Source: Paracyclopina nana (taxonomy: Eukaryota; Arthropoda; Copepoda; Cyclopoida; Cyclopettidae). From it: DNA of 64,000 nt. The first letter of the stretch is position 1, and every line of letters begins with the position of its first letter. Under the pieces are notes generated by a model. It saw nothing but the letters and a program-made list of their open reading frames with translations. It searched no databases and had not been told where the DNA came from. Positions 1 through 12,222 of this stretch are shown in pieces. The translations under genes and the position numbers were made by a program. The stretch is from positions 10,614,501-10,678,500 of the forward strand of contig JAGUCH010000002.1 of assembly GCA_019096065.1 (NCBI GenBank). The letters are read 5' to 3'.

Positions 1-934
1 AAACAAAATTTATTTCTACTAGAAGACGACGTTGATCAAAATATATTGAATGGTTTTTAACTGAGATGATTTTGGCTGAACGGATTTTCACGGTGAGGAT
101 TTTTACGGAACGGAATATTACGGCACGGATTTTTGCGGACACGGATTTCAACAGATATACCAAATTATGGCATAACCTTTTTCTGAACACAGTAAACTGC
201 AGGTTTTTTTGCCCAATTTTTCAAATTGAACTTAATTTAATAGTGCAATTTCTAAGAAAAAATGTCCTAAAAGTTGTGCCTTTCCGTCTAAAATTGGCAA
301 ATATCATAATTAAGTCCGACTGAAATTCGAGCGGGTACGGTATGACATAATTTGTAGGTGAACCGGGGCATGAAACGGACCTCGATCAGAGTTAAAACAA
401 AAAAAAACCGTTAACTAACGATACCTATCAAATTTATCTTTTTTAATTCAAGTCAAGCCTGCTCAATTGTCCTCAAGCCTTGGAACATGGCACAAACACA
501 TGAAATAAAATTCTTGGATTCTCATTTTCAATGCAAGGGATTGAGGAGCTTTCCAATTTTTTTGTGCTTCCTTGCACATGAAAGGACTTTTATCAAACTA
601 ACTTTACAAAACGGATTTTTATGGCACGGAATTTCCCAAAAACCTTGAGGCCCCATATCTCCACTGCCAGGGGTCTGAGCTGTGGTATGATGAGCATCAA
701 TGGGAAAAAACCTCTTGACGTTCCTTTAAAGTACATCTAGATTCATTGTTGAAAACTTAATTGAATGTTTTTTAGCTTTGCTTTCCTTGGCCTATTTTTA
801 TCGCAGATTTCTTTATCAAAGTTTAAAACTGTTTAAATATTTGCAGATGTCATTTTGACATTCGTTGCTCTAGCTTTTGAATGTTAGCCATTAAATAATG
901 TACTATCCTTATGCTTGTGAATGTTGTCTTTCAG
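1..934 (+). other. Intron (3' part) upstream of the Flamingo exon
   Basis: No coding exon was recognised. The stretch ends in a pyrimidine-rich splice acceptor with its AG at 933-934, so it is the 3' part of an intron whose donor lies outside the window. Short degenerate repeats built on ACGGATTTTT and CACGGA occur at about 66-150 and again near 610-635. The 85-codon ORF over the first cluster is probably only repeat. Confidence 0.6.
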
Positions 935-3825
935 AACATTCAAATAGGCATTGAGAGCGCTGAAAGTCCTGAGCTGTCTTATGAAAAAGCCATCGAGAGT
1001 TGCCCTAGCGTTTGCGAGGGGAAGACTTGTGGCCCAGAGTCAAGATGCAAAGGCCCAGGCTGTTTTTGTCCCCTGAAGGGGGGATGTCTGGATGACCCGT
1101 GTTCCCTCAATTTATGCTCGTCCAAAGCTGCGTGCCGGTCAACCAGTGATGGTTATGAATGCAGTTGCGAGGAGAGTGATGATCCTGTTGACCAGTACTG
1201 CACCAAGAAGGTAGAGGAGGAGGTTTGCCCTAGCCACTGGTGGGGACGGCCCGTGTGTGGTCCTTGCCAGTGCAATGTGTCACAAGGCTTCAACGAGTCT
1301 TGTGCCATTGACAGCGGCAAGTGTAGCTGCAAGGCAAACCACTTTGTGAAGGGAGGCAAATGCCAACCCTGCGAGTGCTACAGCTACGGCGCCCTCTCCC
1401 CGCAATGTGACCTCGAGACGGGAGCCTGTTCGTGTCGGCCTGGCGTGAGCGGTCACAAGTGTGATAAGTGCTCCCACGGCTTTGCGGAATTGGCCAGCAA
1501 TGGCTGCCAAGTCATCTATGGAGTGTGTCCGGCCGAGTACGCGGACGGCGTTTGGTGGCCTCGGACACTTTTTGGCGATAAGCCCAATGCCACCTGTCCA
1601 GGCGGTGCAGCTGGTGTGGCGAGACGAGGCTGTGAGCAGACGGGCTGGATGGCCTCCGACCTGACTGGGTGCATCCACCAAGAGTTTTTGTACCTTGCCA
1701 ACGAGGTAGAATCCAAGACACAGGAGTCTTGGGTGTTGGCCAAAAAGGCCCACGAAACCGTGGACGAGGTCACCACAGACTTGTTCCGCAAAGACTACGA
1801 ATCAGTGGAGGCCGCCATTTTTAAAATGGTGGAGCAGGAAAGTGTTTCCGTGGGCTTTGAATTGGCCCACAAGAAGGACCGACAGTTTCTGGAGCATTTC
1901 CTTGCGGCCGTGTCGTGGGCGCTCGAGAGGCAGCACACCACGGGGCTCGCGTTGACCGATGTCCACGTGATGGCAGTGATGGCTGCATACGGAGGGGTTC
2001 TCGTGCGCTCAATGGAGAACACGTTCACCAATCCTTTTGAAGTTGTCACTGACAATGTCGTCTTCGGTCTGGATCAGTTTGGAGCTGCGGCATCCAGGAG
2101 CAGACTCGCTCGCCGAAGCGACGACATCACGCAGCCGCCCGAGATGGTGGCGCAGGTGCCCAAGTACAACAACTATATCAAGCGGACCAACTCGTGGAGT
2201 GAGGCTCACGCTCAGCTTGTCACGCGGGATGACCTGACCAGATTTCAATATGCCATTTACAAGACAAACAAGTCGAGCGTGGATAGAGATTTGCTACTGG
2301 TGCCGGGCCTTCTTTGGGCCACTCACATCTACATCTTCTCCGACATCTTCAGCATCACTTTTGAAGCAGAAGAGTCTTCGGTGCAGAGCATCGTTTTCCA
2401 CGACTCGCTCAAGAGCGCTACCAACCGACTGCATTGCGTTCTCTGGGACAGGGACTTGTGGAATGCCATTGACTGCGAAACGGCGACAAGTGGAGAGCAG
2501 CTAGCAAAGGTTACCGTCAACTGCTCCTGCTCATCCGCTGTGGCGGGAAGGATGATTGTTGCCGTGCTTGAGGAGTCAATCACCCTTGGCCATGATTACC
2601 TCACTTCGCGACTCGATAGCATTGTTTTCTCCGTCTGCTCCTCACTCTCCTTAGCCATCCTCCTGCTCACGGCTGGCTGCCTAGTGATGCTCAATTCCAG
2701 GAGGAAGACGTCGATCCGAATCCACCGAAACATTGTCTTTTGCTTCCTCGCCACTCAGATACTGGTCCTAGTGGTCGTCCTTGCCAACACCCAGCTCACC
2801 GCCCTGTCGTTCGCCTGCACCTTCATCACCATGGCCCTGCATTACTTCTGTGTCGCCACCTTTGTGTGGATCGGCGTGGAATCAGTTCACGTGTTCCGAA
2901 TGCTCAGCGAGCTTCGGGATATCAACCATGGCCGAACGACGTTCTACTCTGCAGCCGGCTTTGGGCTGCCTGGCCTCGTTGTTGGCCTCACCATGGGTGT
3001 TTCTGGCAGCAACTACGGGTCCTCAGCCTTCTGTTGGCTGCCCTATTCGCATTCTTCGGTGTGGGGCATGCTAGCGCCGGAGGTCCTCTGTGCCTCCCTT
3101 CATATCGTGACCATGATGCTCAACTTACGAACGGTGTTCAGGGTCAAAAGTGACATGGAGGACTTTGCCAGTCTGCGAATTGTCTTCTTCCTCAATGCCT
3201 GTCTGCTTCCGCTTGTCACCGGCTTTCACGCATCAGCTCTCATCTTAATCAATGATCGCGGGGCAACAGCATTGTTCGCCTATGCTGGCATTGCGGTGGT
3301 CCTAGCTCTGTACCTGTTAGTAGGATATGTTATCTGTGATAGAGCCATCATGGGCGCTCTCGGCAAATGCACTGGAAACTCCAAAAGGTGAGCACTCACC
3401 TCTCAACTATTATGTAAATGCCTCTTACGTTTTCATTCAACAGAGTGCCGCCAGTGGATCGGGTTGGCTCGGGAAGCATGCCGATGGCCACTCACCAAAT
3501 TTCCCGTTCTTCTCTCAGCTACGGGCAACGTGGCAAGCCGTTCAATCATCCCAATAATTTGGATGCACCGGGACCCGAAGTATCTGTGGCGTCCACGACA
3601 TCCCAGTCCACATACCAAACAAGCTCAAAGCTGAAGTATCCCACTCTAATGGACGAGCCGGATTCACAACAACGTTACTACCAGGGCAGCGACAGCGAAA
3701 GCGACATCGATAGGCGCAGCCTCGACTTGGCATCAAGTCACTCATCAGATGAAGACTTTGATAACAACCTTTTCGACCCAAGTGATCTCACCCACCTTTC
3801 CGTCAATGACTACCCTCAGTTCTGA
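935..3825 (+). CDS. stan: Flamingo/Starry night (CELSR) adhesion GPCR, C-terminal part
   Basis: This is the membrane-proximal part of the atypical cadherin of planar cell polarity. Exon 935-3387 and last exon 3444-3825 join through a 56-bp intron; the split codon gives Arg. Domain order from 935: EGF-like (residues ~20-85), laminin-type EGF (~98-190, many Cys), hormone-receptor motif (~197-249), GAIN region, a GPS-like Cys/Trp motif (~500-545), seven membrane helices (~562-802), and a Ser/Asp-rich tail of about 130 residues ending in DYPQF. That order is specific to the CELSR/Flamingo family. The cadherin and laminin-G parts must lie upstream of the window. The GPS lacks the usual His-Leu-Ser/Thr cleavage triplet. 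AATAAA at 3940-3945 is a likely polyadenylation signal. Confidence 0.93.
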
Positions 3826-3945
3826 AACTTATAGTTCTTCCTTTCATCCTTGCTCTTGTTACCATAGCATAAATGAATTTAAAAATGAATCTCAGTTTTA
3901 CTCACCTATTCACAAATCCTTAAGAGTTTTGTTCAGTTTAATAAA

Positions 3946-4500
3946 GTAGTCTACAAGGTTTACAATTAGGGGCAGATTTTACATATTAATATGGAGTTGG
4001 GGAACATAAAAGTAGGGCTGTTACAGCGCAGAGACAGGATTTTGAAATGGAAAATCACGAGTTACGCTTTGCTCGCCCGAGCCAGTAATTTTATGTGTGT
4101 ATTTTTCGGGCTCCTACCTTAGGATCTACTACGGACCAGGACTAGAAACTACTGTGACGGACCCGGACTTGCATCTACGCCGGACCCGGAATAGAATCTA
4201 CTGCCACAACATACCAGGAATATAAACTACTGTGACAGAGCCGGAATAGGATCTACTGTGTAACATAACAGGAATAGCATCTACAGCCTTGTACTTACAT
4301 CTACTTCAAAGACAGAACAGGAATAGAATCTATAAGACTGAAACTAGGCCAGCAAAGTTAGTGAATACATCAGGTAGATAAATCAGCTAAGTAATAAAGG
4401 TCATGACAAATAAGGTATACTGAAATGTGCAAAAAGTCCTATAAGTCTTGGACATGTTTTTCAGTCAGTCAAGTACTGAGGCATAAAAAGTCATAGTCAA
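3946..4500. repeat. Degenerate short repeats 3' of Flamingo
   Basis: From about 4125 to 4330 a loose unit related to GGAATAGAATCTACTG recurs with changes, mixed with ACGGACCCGGA-like words. No gene was seen. The rest is unremarkable intergenic DNA. Confidence 0.5.
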
Positions 4501-4835
4501 AAAAAAAAAAAAAAAAAAATAGGCAGGTCCTGAAGTTTGAGGCAAGTCTTGAAGTTAGAGGCAAGTCATGAAGTTTTGGCCAAGTCCTAAAGTATTGGCC
4601 AAGTCCTGAAATTTAGGTATGTCCTGAAGAATTGGCCAAGTCCTGAAGTTATAGGCAAGTCCTGAAGTTAAAGGCAAGTCCTGAAGTTTGAGGCAAGTCT
4701 TGAAGCTAGAGGCAAGTCTTGAAGCTAGAGGCAAGTCCTGAAGTTTCAGCCAAGTCCTGAAGTATTGGCCAAAAGAAGTTAAGGTAAGTCCTGAAGTTAA
4801 AGGCAGGTCTTGAAGTGAGAGGCAAGTCCTAACTT
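4501..4835. repeat. Poly-A tract and ~19-bp minisatellite
   Basis: A run of about 19 A (4501-4519) is followed by roughly 15 imperfect copies of a unit near AGGCAAGTCCTGAAGTTTG. Copies alternate between GTCCTGAAG and GTCTTGAAG and some are shortened. No coding potential was seen. An A-run at the head of a tandem array could mark an old retroposon tail, but nothing beside it supports that. Confidence 0.85.
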
Positions 4836-4851
4836 GGAAAATTTAGGAGTG

Positions 4852-4908
4852 ATTGTAGTGTCGAGTTTTGGTAACCTAGTATGAAAAAAGCACCACATAG
4901 AAAGCCCC
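4852..4908. repeat. Dispersed direct repeat, copy 1
   Basis: This 57-bp stretch starts ATTGTAGTGTCGAGTTTTGG and ends GAAAGCCCC. It recurs in the same orientation at 7643-7700 with a few changes. It may be the end of an unidentified transposon. The second copy abuts the decayed transposase gene downstream. Confidence 0.8.
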
Positions 4909-5094
4909 TTGGGGCCTGGTGATTTAGTGTGTTCAAAATTTTTTTATATTGATATTTTGGGAGTGTCATGAAAAAGGTAACTTCATGACACAAAGAATAG
5001 TGTCAAAGAGAGACAAGCAGATGACCATGTAACTAGCAACCAAAACAAACTTAACCAGATAACTTGATTAATTTTTCCACTTTTTTTACCAAAA

Positions 5095-5640
5095 AGAGCC
5101 CAACTTTGCCTTGGCAACTGGCGCATGTTGAAGGCTAGACTGCTAAGTCAGCTTTGATGAGCTCACGCTTGCTGTGTGCAGCCGCCACTAGCTGGCGCGG
5201 CCGGTGCGAGCTGGGTCAAATTGCGGCTAGTGAGTACTGATCAGCAAGCACCGCAAATACTTGGCCGGACGGGCCGGACACGGGCCGGCGCAGCACCAAG
5301 ATACTGCAGTGCGCGAAGATGGTGCAGGCTAGACCACTGGGTCAACTTTGATGAGCTTGCACTCACTGTCTGTGATAAACCGGACCACAAAATTTAAGGC
5401 ATCTCTGGCAAAATTAAGGGGCCAAAAAAGCTTTAAAAAATTAAATTTAAGTAATGCTTGAAATGTTAGGGGTAGCTAATAGTAATAGGATTAAATACCT
5501 CTAGGCTGTCGGATAACACTCATTATTTTTTAGTGTCTCGTAACAATCACTCGTTCGCTCCGCTCACTCGTGATCTGTCACTTGACACTAAAAAATAATT
5601 TGTGTTATCCTCCAGCCTAGAGGTGTATAATCCTATATTA
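5095..5640. repeat. Dispersed repeat, inverted relative to 28972-29300
   Basis: Several blocks match the reverse complement of 28972-29300: the AAGGCTAGACTGCTAAG...GATGAGCTCACGC block (5131-5170 and a second version 5325-5375), the GGCATCTCTGGCAAA block, and the AAATGTTAGGGGTAGCTAATAG block. The copies are diverged. The family is not identified. Confidence 0.75.
5488..5633. repeat. ~145-bp palindromic element
   Basis: Two arms of about 49 bp (5488-5536 and 5584-5633) are near-perfect inverted repeats; each carries the CCTCTAGGCTG/CAGCCTAGAGG core and TTTTTTAGTGTC/GACACTAAAAAA. The 47-bp loop holds the palindromic word CGCTCCGCTCACTCG. One arm also occurs at 28979-29012, so the unit is dispersed. 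It looks like a foldback or MITE-type sequence. No protein was seen. Confidence 0.8.
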
Positions 5641-5848
5641 ATTTCAAGCTAGGGCATTTTAAATGACTTCAGGCTTTTTCGGGCTTTCTGAAAATCGGCC
5701 CGAGTTGGGCTCAGGCTGAGGTCTTTTTTATCTCTGGCCAGAAAATGGTATCGGGCTTTCGGGCTCGGGTCTGAGCCTGATACACCTCTAACTCGCACAA
5801 TTAGCACAAAAGCCAAATTGATTATTTTAAGTGGTTGTAATTTTTCGC

Positions 5849-6196
5849 CCTTAAGGAAAACCTTCAGAGAATTTTCAATAACCACTCTAGCGGCACATAG
5901 TATCATATAGTTATTTGTGCTCCACAAAACACAAACACCTGATCTCAGCTGATCAAAACACAGTATTTTGATTTTCTGCTTTTCAAATGTGAATCTAAAG
6001 AGCAATTTCAGTTGGCTGATGCTAAGTGCTTGGCTGTGATTCAAGGTTGGCCGTCAAAGCCACCTTTTTCTTAATTGACCACATCCTCAGCACTTCAAAA
6101 AAAATTGACGTCCTGATCATAACATCAACAAAGGGGATTCCTTCTGGCCTTTAAGGAAAACCTTCGCAGAATTTTCAATAACCACTCTAGCGGCAC
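5849..6196. repeat. 48-bp duplication spaced exactly 300 bp apart
   Basis: The block starting TTAAGGAAAACCTTC and ending CACTCTAGCGGCAC is at 5849-5896 and again at 6149-6196 with only a few differences. Its first part, AAGGAAAACCTT, is close to palindromic. The flanks differ, so this looks like two copies of a small element. Confidence 0.8.
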
Positions 6197-7642
6197 CGAG
6201 AACTTTTTGAAAATCTTATGGACCATCTTGAGGGGCTACCCCTGGATAGTCACCATGCCAAAGGGTTTTGCCCCTGGGCCCCTGGGAGGGGAGATATTGG
6301 CCCTCAAAGTTTTGGGAAATTCTTATGAAGTAAAACCTTGGGCCCCTCTCACAACCCTATGAAGCAACTTTTTTAAATTGAAGAAGGAATTCTCAAGTCG
6401 CCAACTGTACAATATAATGGATATTATTTCTTCACATATGACGAAATAAAAGTCATTATTGTACGGTAGATGCGAGCGCACGCCAAATCTCAGCAAAATG
6501 CAGGGATTATCGCTTCACTGCCGTATGTAGTGAACCCACCGCCAAGTTGACAAAAATGCTCAATTTTACTTAAAAAATCAACTACCTTGTTATAGCCAAA
6601 ATATTTTGTAGGCTAAAACATTTTCTAGTTAACTATGTAATTGAATAGACTTAAGTCACCCTTTGTGTATCGGTCACCTTAGGTCAGAAAAATGTGAACA
6701 AGTATTTTTATAGTTTAAGAATTATTATTCTTTATCTATTGTCTGCCTGCTCATGACTGAAAAGCACAGAAGCAAAGCAGCATACACGCAATGCTACATG
6801 GTACCTGTACAAAACCTAGTGACATGATGTCAGGAACCTTATCTTGAGCTATTGAACACTTCTTTTAGGTAGCTTACAGGTGCAAAGCGACCAAAAATAG
6901 CAACCTTATCTTAACCTGTTCGTACCTCTAGAGCCCTGTATTTTGATGAGAGTATCTCGTTCTCAAAAACAGCTGAACAGACTGATTTTTTAGGCCAGAG
7001 CTTCGTTTGATACATTGATTCGGGTTTGATTTTTCAATTTTGGGCCCAAACCCCTTGTCACCATGTGGTTTGATGGGGTTTCAAGTTTGGCGGCCCCCAG
7101 GAAGCTCTAAGGGGGTCAAATGGGGCCTGGTCTTATCAGCTGATTGAAACAAGGCAAATCTTTGCGGGGGCGTGGCTGGAGGAGTGGAGGGCAGCCAAAA
7201 TCAACTATGCCCCAATTCTTGAGGTCCCTGGGGGGTGTCCAGATGTCAGGGGAAAAAAGTTGGAAAAAGTCCTCGGCAAGGCCAAAAAAAGCCAAAATTT
7301 GCGTTTTCGGACCCGACTTTGAGGCCGATTATCTCCAAAGGCCACGGATGGATTTTGGATTTTTTTGCTCCAAACGGCTGATAAAGATCCAAATTAGTAC
7401 CAAGAAAAAATTTGGGAGGGTGTTATTCCTCATTTGTCGGCTACGAGCTCTCAAAGTTGGACAAAATTCACTTTTTCATAGTAGTAACAAAATGGCTACT
7501 TTTCTTCTGTCAAAAATTCTTGATTGGTCACAGTGGCCAAGTTGATGGCTGGAGTGTGGGCCATTTGGTCTGGAGGACACCTCTAGGGTCTCAGTGGTTG
7601 GTATCAGGTCCAACTTCCTTGGTATGACCTACTACCTAGAAC
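6197..7642. other. Intergenic, no gene recognised
   Basis: AT-rich sequence without a convincing exon. The longest ORF (7144-7545, +) has low-complexity Lys/Phe-rich translation and no recognisable domain or splice structure. A small inverted repeat surrounds 6410-6470. Confidence 0.55.
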
Positions 7643-7700
7643 TATTGTAGTGTCGAGTTTTGGTAACTTAGTGTCAAAAAAGCACCACATGGAAAGCCCC
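7643..7700. repeat. Dispersed direct repeat, copy 2
   Basis: Second copy of the repeat at 4852-4908, same orientation. It lies about 150 bp past the last recognisable codon of the transposase-USP gene, so the 3' end of that gene may have been lost where this sequence begins. Confidence 0.8.
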
Positions 7701-7848
7701 CAAATTCCTTGACTATTATGAATCTTACTCAAAATGGTACCAATCTGTTCCTTGAATCAATTGTACTGTTACAAGCTCAAAATGAGCACTTTCTTTGCCA
7801 TTTTGTTCCCAACAATTCCAAAAAACAAATAAAAAATACAAATCCCAC

Positions 7849-10800
7849 CTCTTGATGCAACTGTCAGATCTCCACCAAGTTGGATGATGCTACTAATTTT
7901 TCTTGATACTTGATTGTCCTTTTCCCAAGTGGACCTTGGAATGGAGACCACAATAATTGGAGTGGCATCCTCAAAAAATGTTGCAGTGTTTAATGAGTAC
8001 ATCTTGAGGCAAGCTTGGCATCGGGCTTCAGTCTCTCCTCTCAAGAATCTTTCAAACTCTTCTTGCAAGCTCACTGATGGAAAAGGTATTGAGAAGAAGG
8101 CATTTTGCACTGGCTCAGTTGGGCTTGATACACTTCCACCAGAGCAAGAGCAGTTGCTTGAGACAGTGTATGTTGTAGGTTGAGCGATTCTAGCACTCAA
8201 GCATCCAGCACTTGACCGTGCCATTGAGGCAAAAAAGTCCTCTGTGGACATGTAACTTGTTAACAAGCTTTCATCCAAATCAAGGTTGTTGACAAATGTC
8301 TTCAGAGCTGATAAGCCATTGATCACCAAGTTTTCTTGCAGATGGGCCCAAATGTTGATTGCATAATCAAAGCCTTGGCAAGGTTCAGGCAAATTTGGTG
8401 CTTCATCCTGGTCCATGAAATCACTTGTTTTCCTTACAGCCCACAGAAAAGCAGTTAATCCAGCACTAAACCAGCAAAGCTTCTTGGTAGTGTTCCTCAA
8501 CTGAAGCAGGTTCAATCGGGAAAAAGTTGTTTCTGAAAAGCAATTACTAAACATAAGGTGTTGCTTAGAATGTGAGTTAAGATTCCACTTACCAGGCATT
8601 GACTCATATCCATAAGAGGAGTCCAACAAAACTTGAGGTGCCATACTGACTGAAGAAGCATTCATGGAATCCTCTGCCACCAGATGCAGAGACTTCTCCT
8701 GGACATCAGCCCCATCATGATGGCTTGTTGATAGATCATCACAGTCCATTCTAGTTTCTTCATCACTCAAATCTGGTTGAGATGCTTCCTCATCCCCTGA
8801 AGAGCTCTCAAGAGTTCCTTGATTGCTCTCATTGTCATCATCATCTCTACTTGCTTTGGAGTCTTTGAATCCATCACCTGAGTCCACTGGGAAAGCCTGT
8901 GGTATCAAATCAGAGATTAAAAGACTTGTATTACTTGGACATGAAGACTTTTCACCTTAGCATATGCATAGGAAGGCTGCAAATTGGTAGGATTTCTTGT
9001 GTCAGTTAGGGCCATCCTGACTACTTTGTTGGGAGTATACCAGTCTGGACAAGTGACCGCAATTGTTTCAGCAATAACATGCCCTCCTGTTGACATGGGT
9101 CTTGAGCACACATCTGGCACATCACTTTTGGAGCTGCATCTCCAACCATACAGTGACTGCAGCTCATTTTCCAAGTGGAGCAAATTGTTTGGCTCATTTG
9201 CAAAGCACAACATTGTGTGCTTGTCAAATTTTCTGGAAAGAAAAGTTTGGTCACATGAGGTCTTCTTTTAAAGCAGAATATACCTTGAAGCCATGCTTCT
9301 GTTTGCAGATGGGAAAGAGCAATAAACTGCTAGGACACCTTGCTGAGGCCAATTCCCCATGGTACTCTCATCCCATTCATTGGGAGCATCAGGCATATGT
9401 CGCACATGAAGAAGGAGGTCCTGAGGAAGCTCTTCAAGTGCATCTTGGTACTTGTTGAAATCCTTAAAGGTATCCTCAATGGCCTTTAGCTCCAGCCTTC
9501 TTGCCAAGGTCAGGTAGTAAGAAGCTCTTTCCAGTCGATATGGTCCCATTGCTGACAAATACAAAAGCAGCACTGAAAATTGTAATACATTTTTTTAATA
9601 TGCTTTACCTAGCTGCAAGAGAGCTCTTTTGTTGTTTTCTGGCAACTTTGGGATCTTAATAGGAAAGGCATCCCTGAACTCTTCAAGCTGTTTCAAGGGA
9701 AAAGTTGTCCACTCTGGGTCAGCTTTGTCTGGGCAAGTGTCAATCTCAAAACTGAAGTCAAGGCCAACATCAAATCCATTGATCAAGTTGATTCTCTTTG
9801 TAACCAAGTTGACCATCTCCACTTGTTCAGAGTGGTTCAAGTACTTCAGTTTGAACTTGGGATGGCCTTCATTGTAGCAAGCAACAGTGCAGCCATATAG
9901 TACTTAAAGTCTTGGTATGTTGCCAAAGTCTGGACTCAACCTAGACCAATACAATAAAATGCTTCAAACTTCATTTGATTAAGCTGAAAATTAGTCAATT
10001 ACCCAAACTTTTTGACAATCACAGATCCAACTTTGCTGACATATTGGTGGTACAGCTGCTGGGAGAACATTTTGTCTTGCTTCAGAGCTGAGTGGCTTTG
10101 CTCAATGCCATGCCTTAACATACCAATGAAGGCCTTGTGATTTTTTACCAAAATGTTGGCACCAAGAACATCTTCAATTGAAGTCAGCCAAAATTTGCCA
10201 GTTGACTCTATAAAAGGATTGGAATTAATCCTGATGGAAGTAAACAATCTTGATTGCATACCATCAAACTGAACAACTTCTTCTTCATCACTGACCACAG
10301 GAGAAAGAAAGAGGGACCCAACAGATTGGCAATAATCCTTGATGTTCACTGAAAAAAAGAGTTATCAGTTGAATGACTATTTTTACTATGCTCAACCTCA
10401 CAGATTTGATCAGTGACATTTTTTGGATAGTAGTCATAGCCTCTGTCAGCTACCACCACTACAAAGTATTTTGAGGTTCCTTTGATCAGAGTTGACATTC
10501 CGCAATGTAATTGCTCTCCTTGCTCAGATCTGGTTTCATCATCCTGCAGATAAAAGCCAGTAAGGACACTGTCCCCATGGGCAGGACTTATTGAGGCAGC
10601 AGCAGTGGTGAAGATAATTATTGTGCCATCTGGTGTAGACACATTTGTGAGAGTCACATAATGGCCTGAAAAAACAAAATGCAGTCCATGGGAATGGTTA
10701 GTGTTGGCAATGGAATTTTATTACCCGACTTCTTTGTGAAGTGAGTTGATTTTTGAAACTCCTGATCTTTCCTCTTTTGCACATCAATCTGAAGAGGCCA

Positions 10801-12222
10801 AACAAAAAATACATCAGCTGCTAAACGATTGAATTAAGATAGGTTGTAAAAATCACCTTGGTGGAGTCAAAAATACAAATGACAGCTGACCTGTCAAGTC
10901 CTAGAGGGTCAGCAATTCGAGATGAAATCTCCAAGAAGAAGGGATCTACTTAAATGTGTTAATACACTCAGTGCTCAGAAACAGGACAGAACAATTTACC
11001 AAGGGACTGCAAGACTGACTCAAAAAAGTTGTTGATTTGCTCCTCTGATAGAGTTTTTTCAGTCCACATCCTAGGTGTTTGGTTTGCCAAGTCATAATGA
11101 TGAATTGCCACATACCTATTAGGAAGAAATATTTCAAGAATAATTTTTCTCAAGGCTTTGTACTTCTTTACCAGAATGCATCTCCAACACATGCTCTGGA
11201 CACCATGAACAAGATTGCCAGAACTTGGAATGAAACATTGTGCCTCAATTTCATCCTAAGTAATCATTGGCAGGGAATATTCAAACTTTGGTAAATCTGA
11301 ATTTGTGTACCTGTACATTAGGACAAGTGAGGGCAGAGTCAAGTTCCCTGGGTGATTTGTCATTCCATGCTTCTGTAGGGCATCACAGAGCTTCCAGAAA
11401 AAATTGGCTCTGTAGCCACACAGACAGAACAACCACTCTTCTGTTAATTTCCATGGCTCCAGGAACAGATTATCAGAGGACAGGCTTGATTTGGGATATC
11501 TGCAAATAGAAAATTGACGAGGAGTTACACATTCATATTTTCAAACAGTCATGAGGACTAGTAATACCTATGAGGAGCAAATGGAAAACCTTGACCCTTA
11601 CTTCTTGATCTCACTCAAGGAATCATCCACTTCCATTGGCTGCTCAGTGTCAAGGAGCTTTCTTTTAGGATCAACAAGAGCTACATCATAAGTAGTGGCT
11701 GAACTTTTGGTAGCTTTCAAGGATTTTCCCTTTGGCAACAGTACATCTTCTCTTGCCAAAAAAACCAGCTCACCATCTTTGTCACAGATGTCAATGTTGG
11801 CATCAATGACAATTTTATTTTCTTGGCCTCCTTGCACCTTTTCAAGTAGAATCGCCTCCAAAAGCTGGACTCCCTTAGTGCACCCATAATCACCAGAACT
11901 GGCTTTTCTTAACCAAATTGGAGCAGACAAAGCAGGGTAAACTCCAGGAAGAGCATACTTGCCCTCATAACAGACAAGGTATTGTTTGAGAGGAGACAAC
12001 CCCATCACCATTTTTCCAAACTCACTTCTTTGATTCTTCAAGATGTAGGAGGTGACAAGGGTTGCATCAGTCTCTTTGGCCTTTGTACATTGATGGCTGT
12101 CATATCTCTCCTTCTGAATAAACTTTTTACCACACACAGAGCAAGGTGGAATGGGTTTCTTGTGAGATGCACATCTAACATGCTTGGTGAAGTTCTTGTA
12201 GGCAGTTTTGCCATAGTCACAT
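7849..12222 (-). pseudogene. Decayed DDE transposase fused to a USP-like cysteine protease domain
   Basis: Thirteen minus-strand exons join with matching phases: 12222-11602, 11499-11311, 11255-11172, 11115-11000, 10948-10857, 10788-10725, 10665-10402, 10348-10003, 9940-9609, 9551-9284, 9232-8956, 8896-8593, 8532-7849. The order is: C2H2-like finger; a helical segment typical of IS5/Harbinger-like transposases (LTEEWLFCLCGYR, then MKLRHNVSFQVLAILF); DDE core with CIFDSTK, VVVADRGY and a candidate acid in HGIEQSHSALK; a segment with MGPYRLERASYY; an acidic linker; and a USP-like domain with Cys box KKLCWFSAGLTAF, STEDFF, RCQACLK and PIIVVSIPR. Lesions: an in-frame TAA at 9906-9904, no start codon at the 5' end, and a 3' end cut off before the protease His box. 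The transposase assignment is firm; the USP call is moderate. Confidence 0.65.

Noticed and set aside
4520-4835. CRISPR-like array
   Set aside because: Units are adjacent and imperfect without unique spacers; this is an ordinary minisatellite in animal DNA.
5649-6044. 131-codon minus-strand ORF
   Set aside because: It covers part of the 300-bp-spaced duplication, has no motif and no splice structure.
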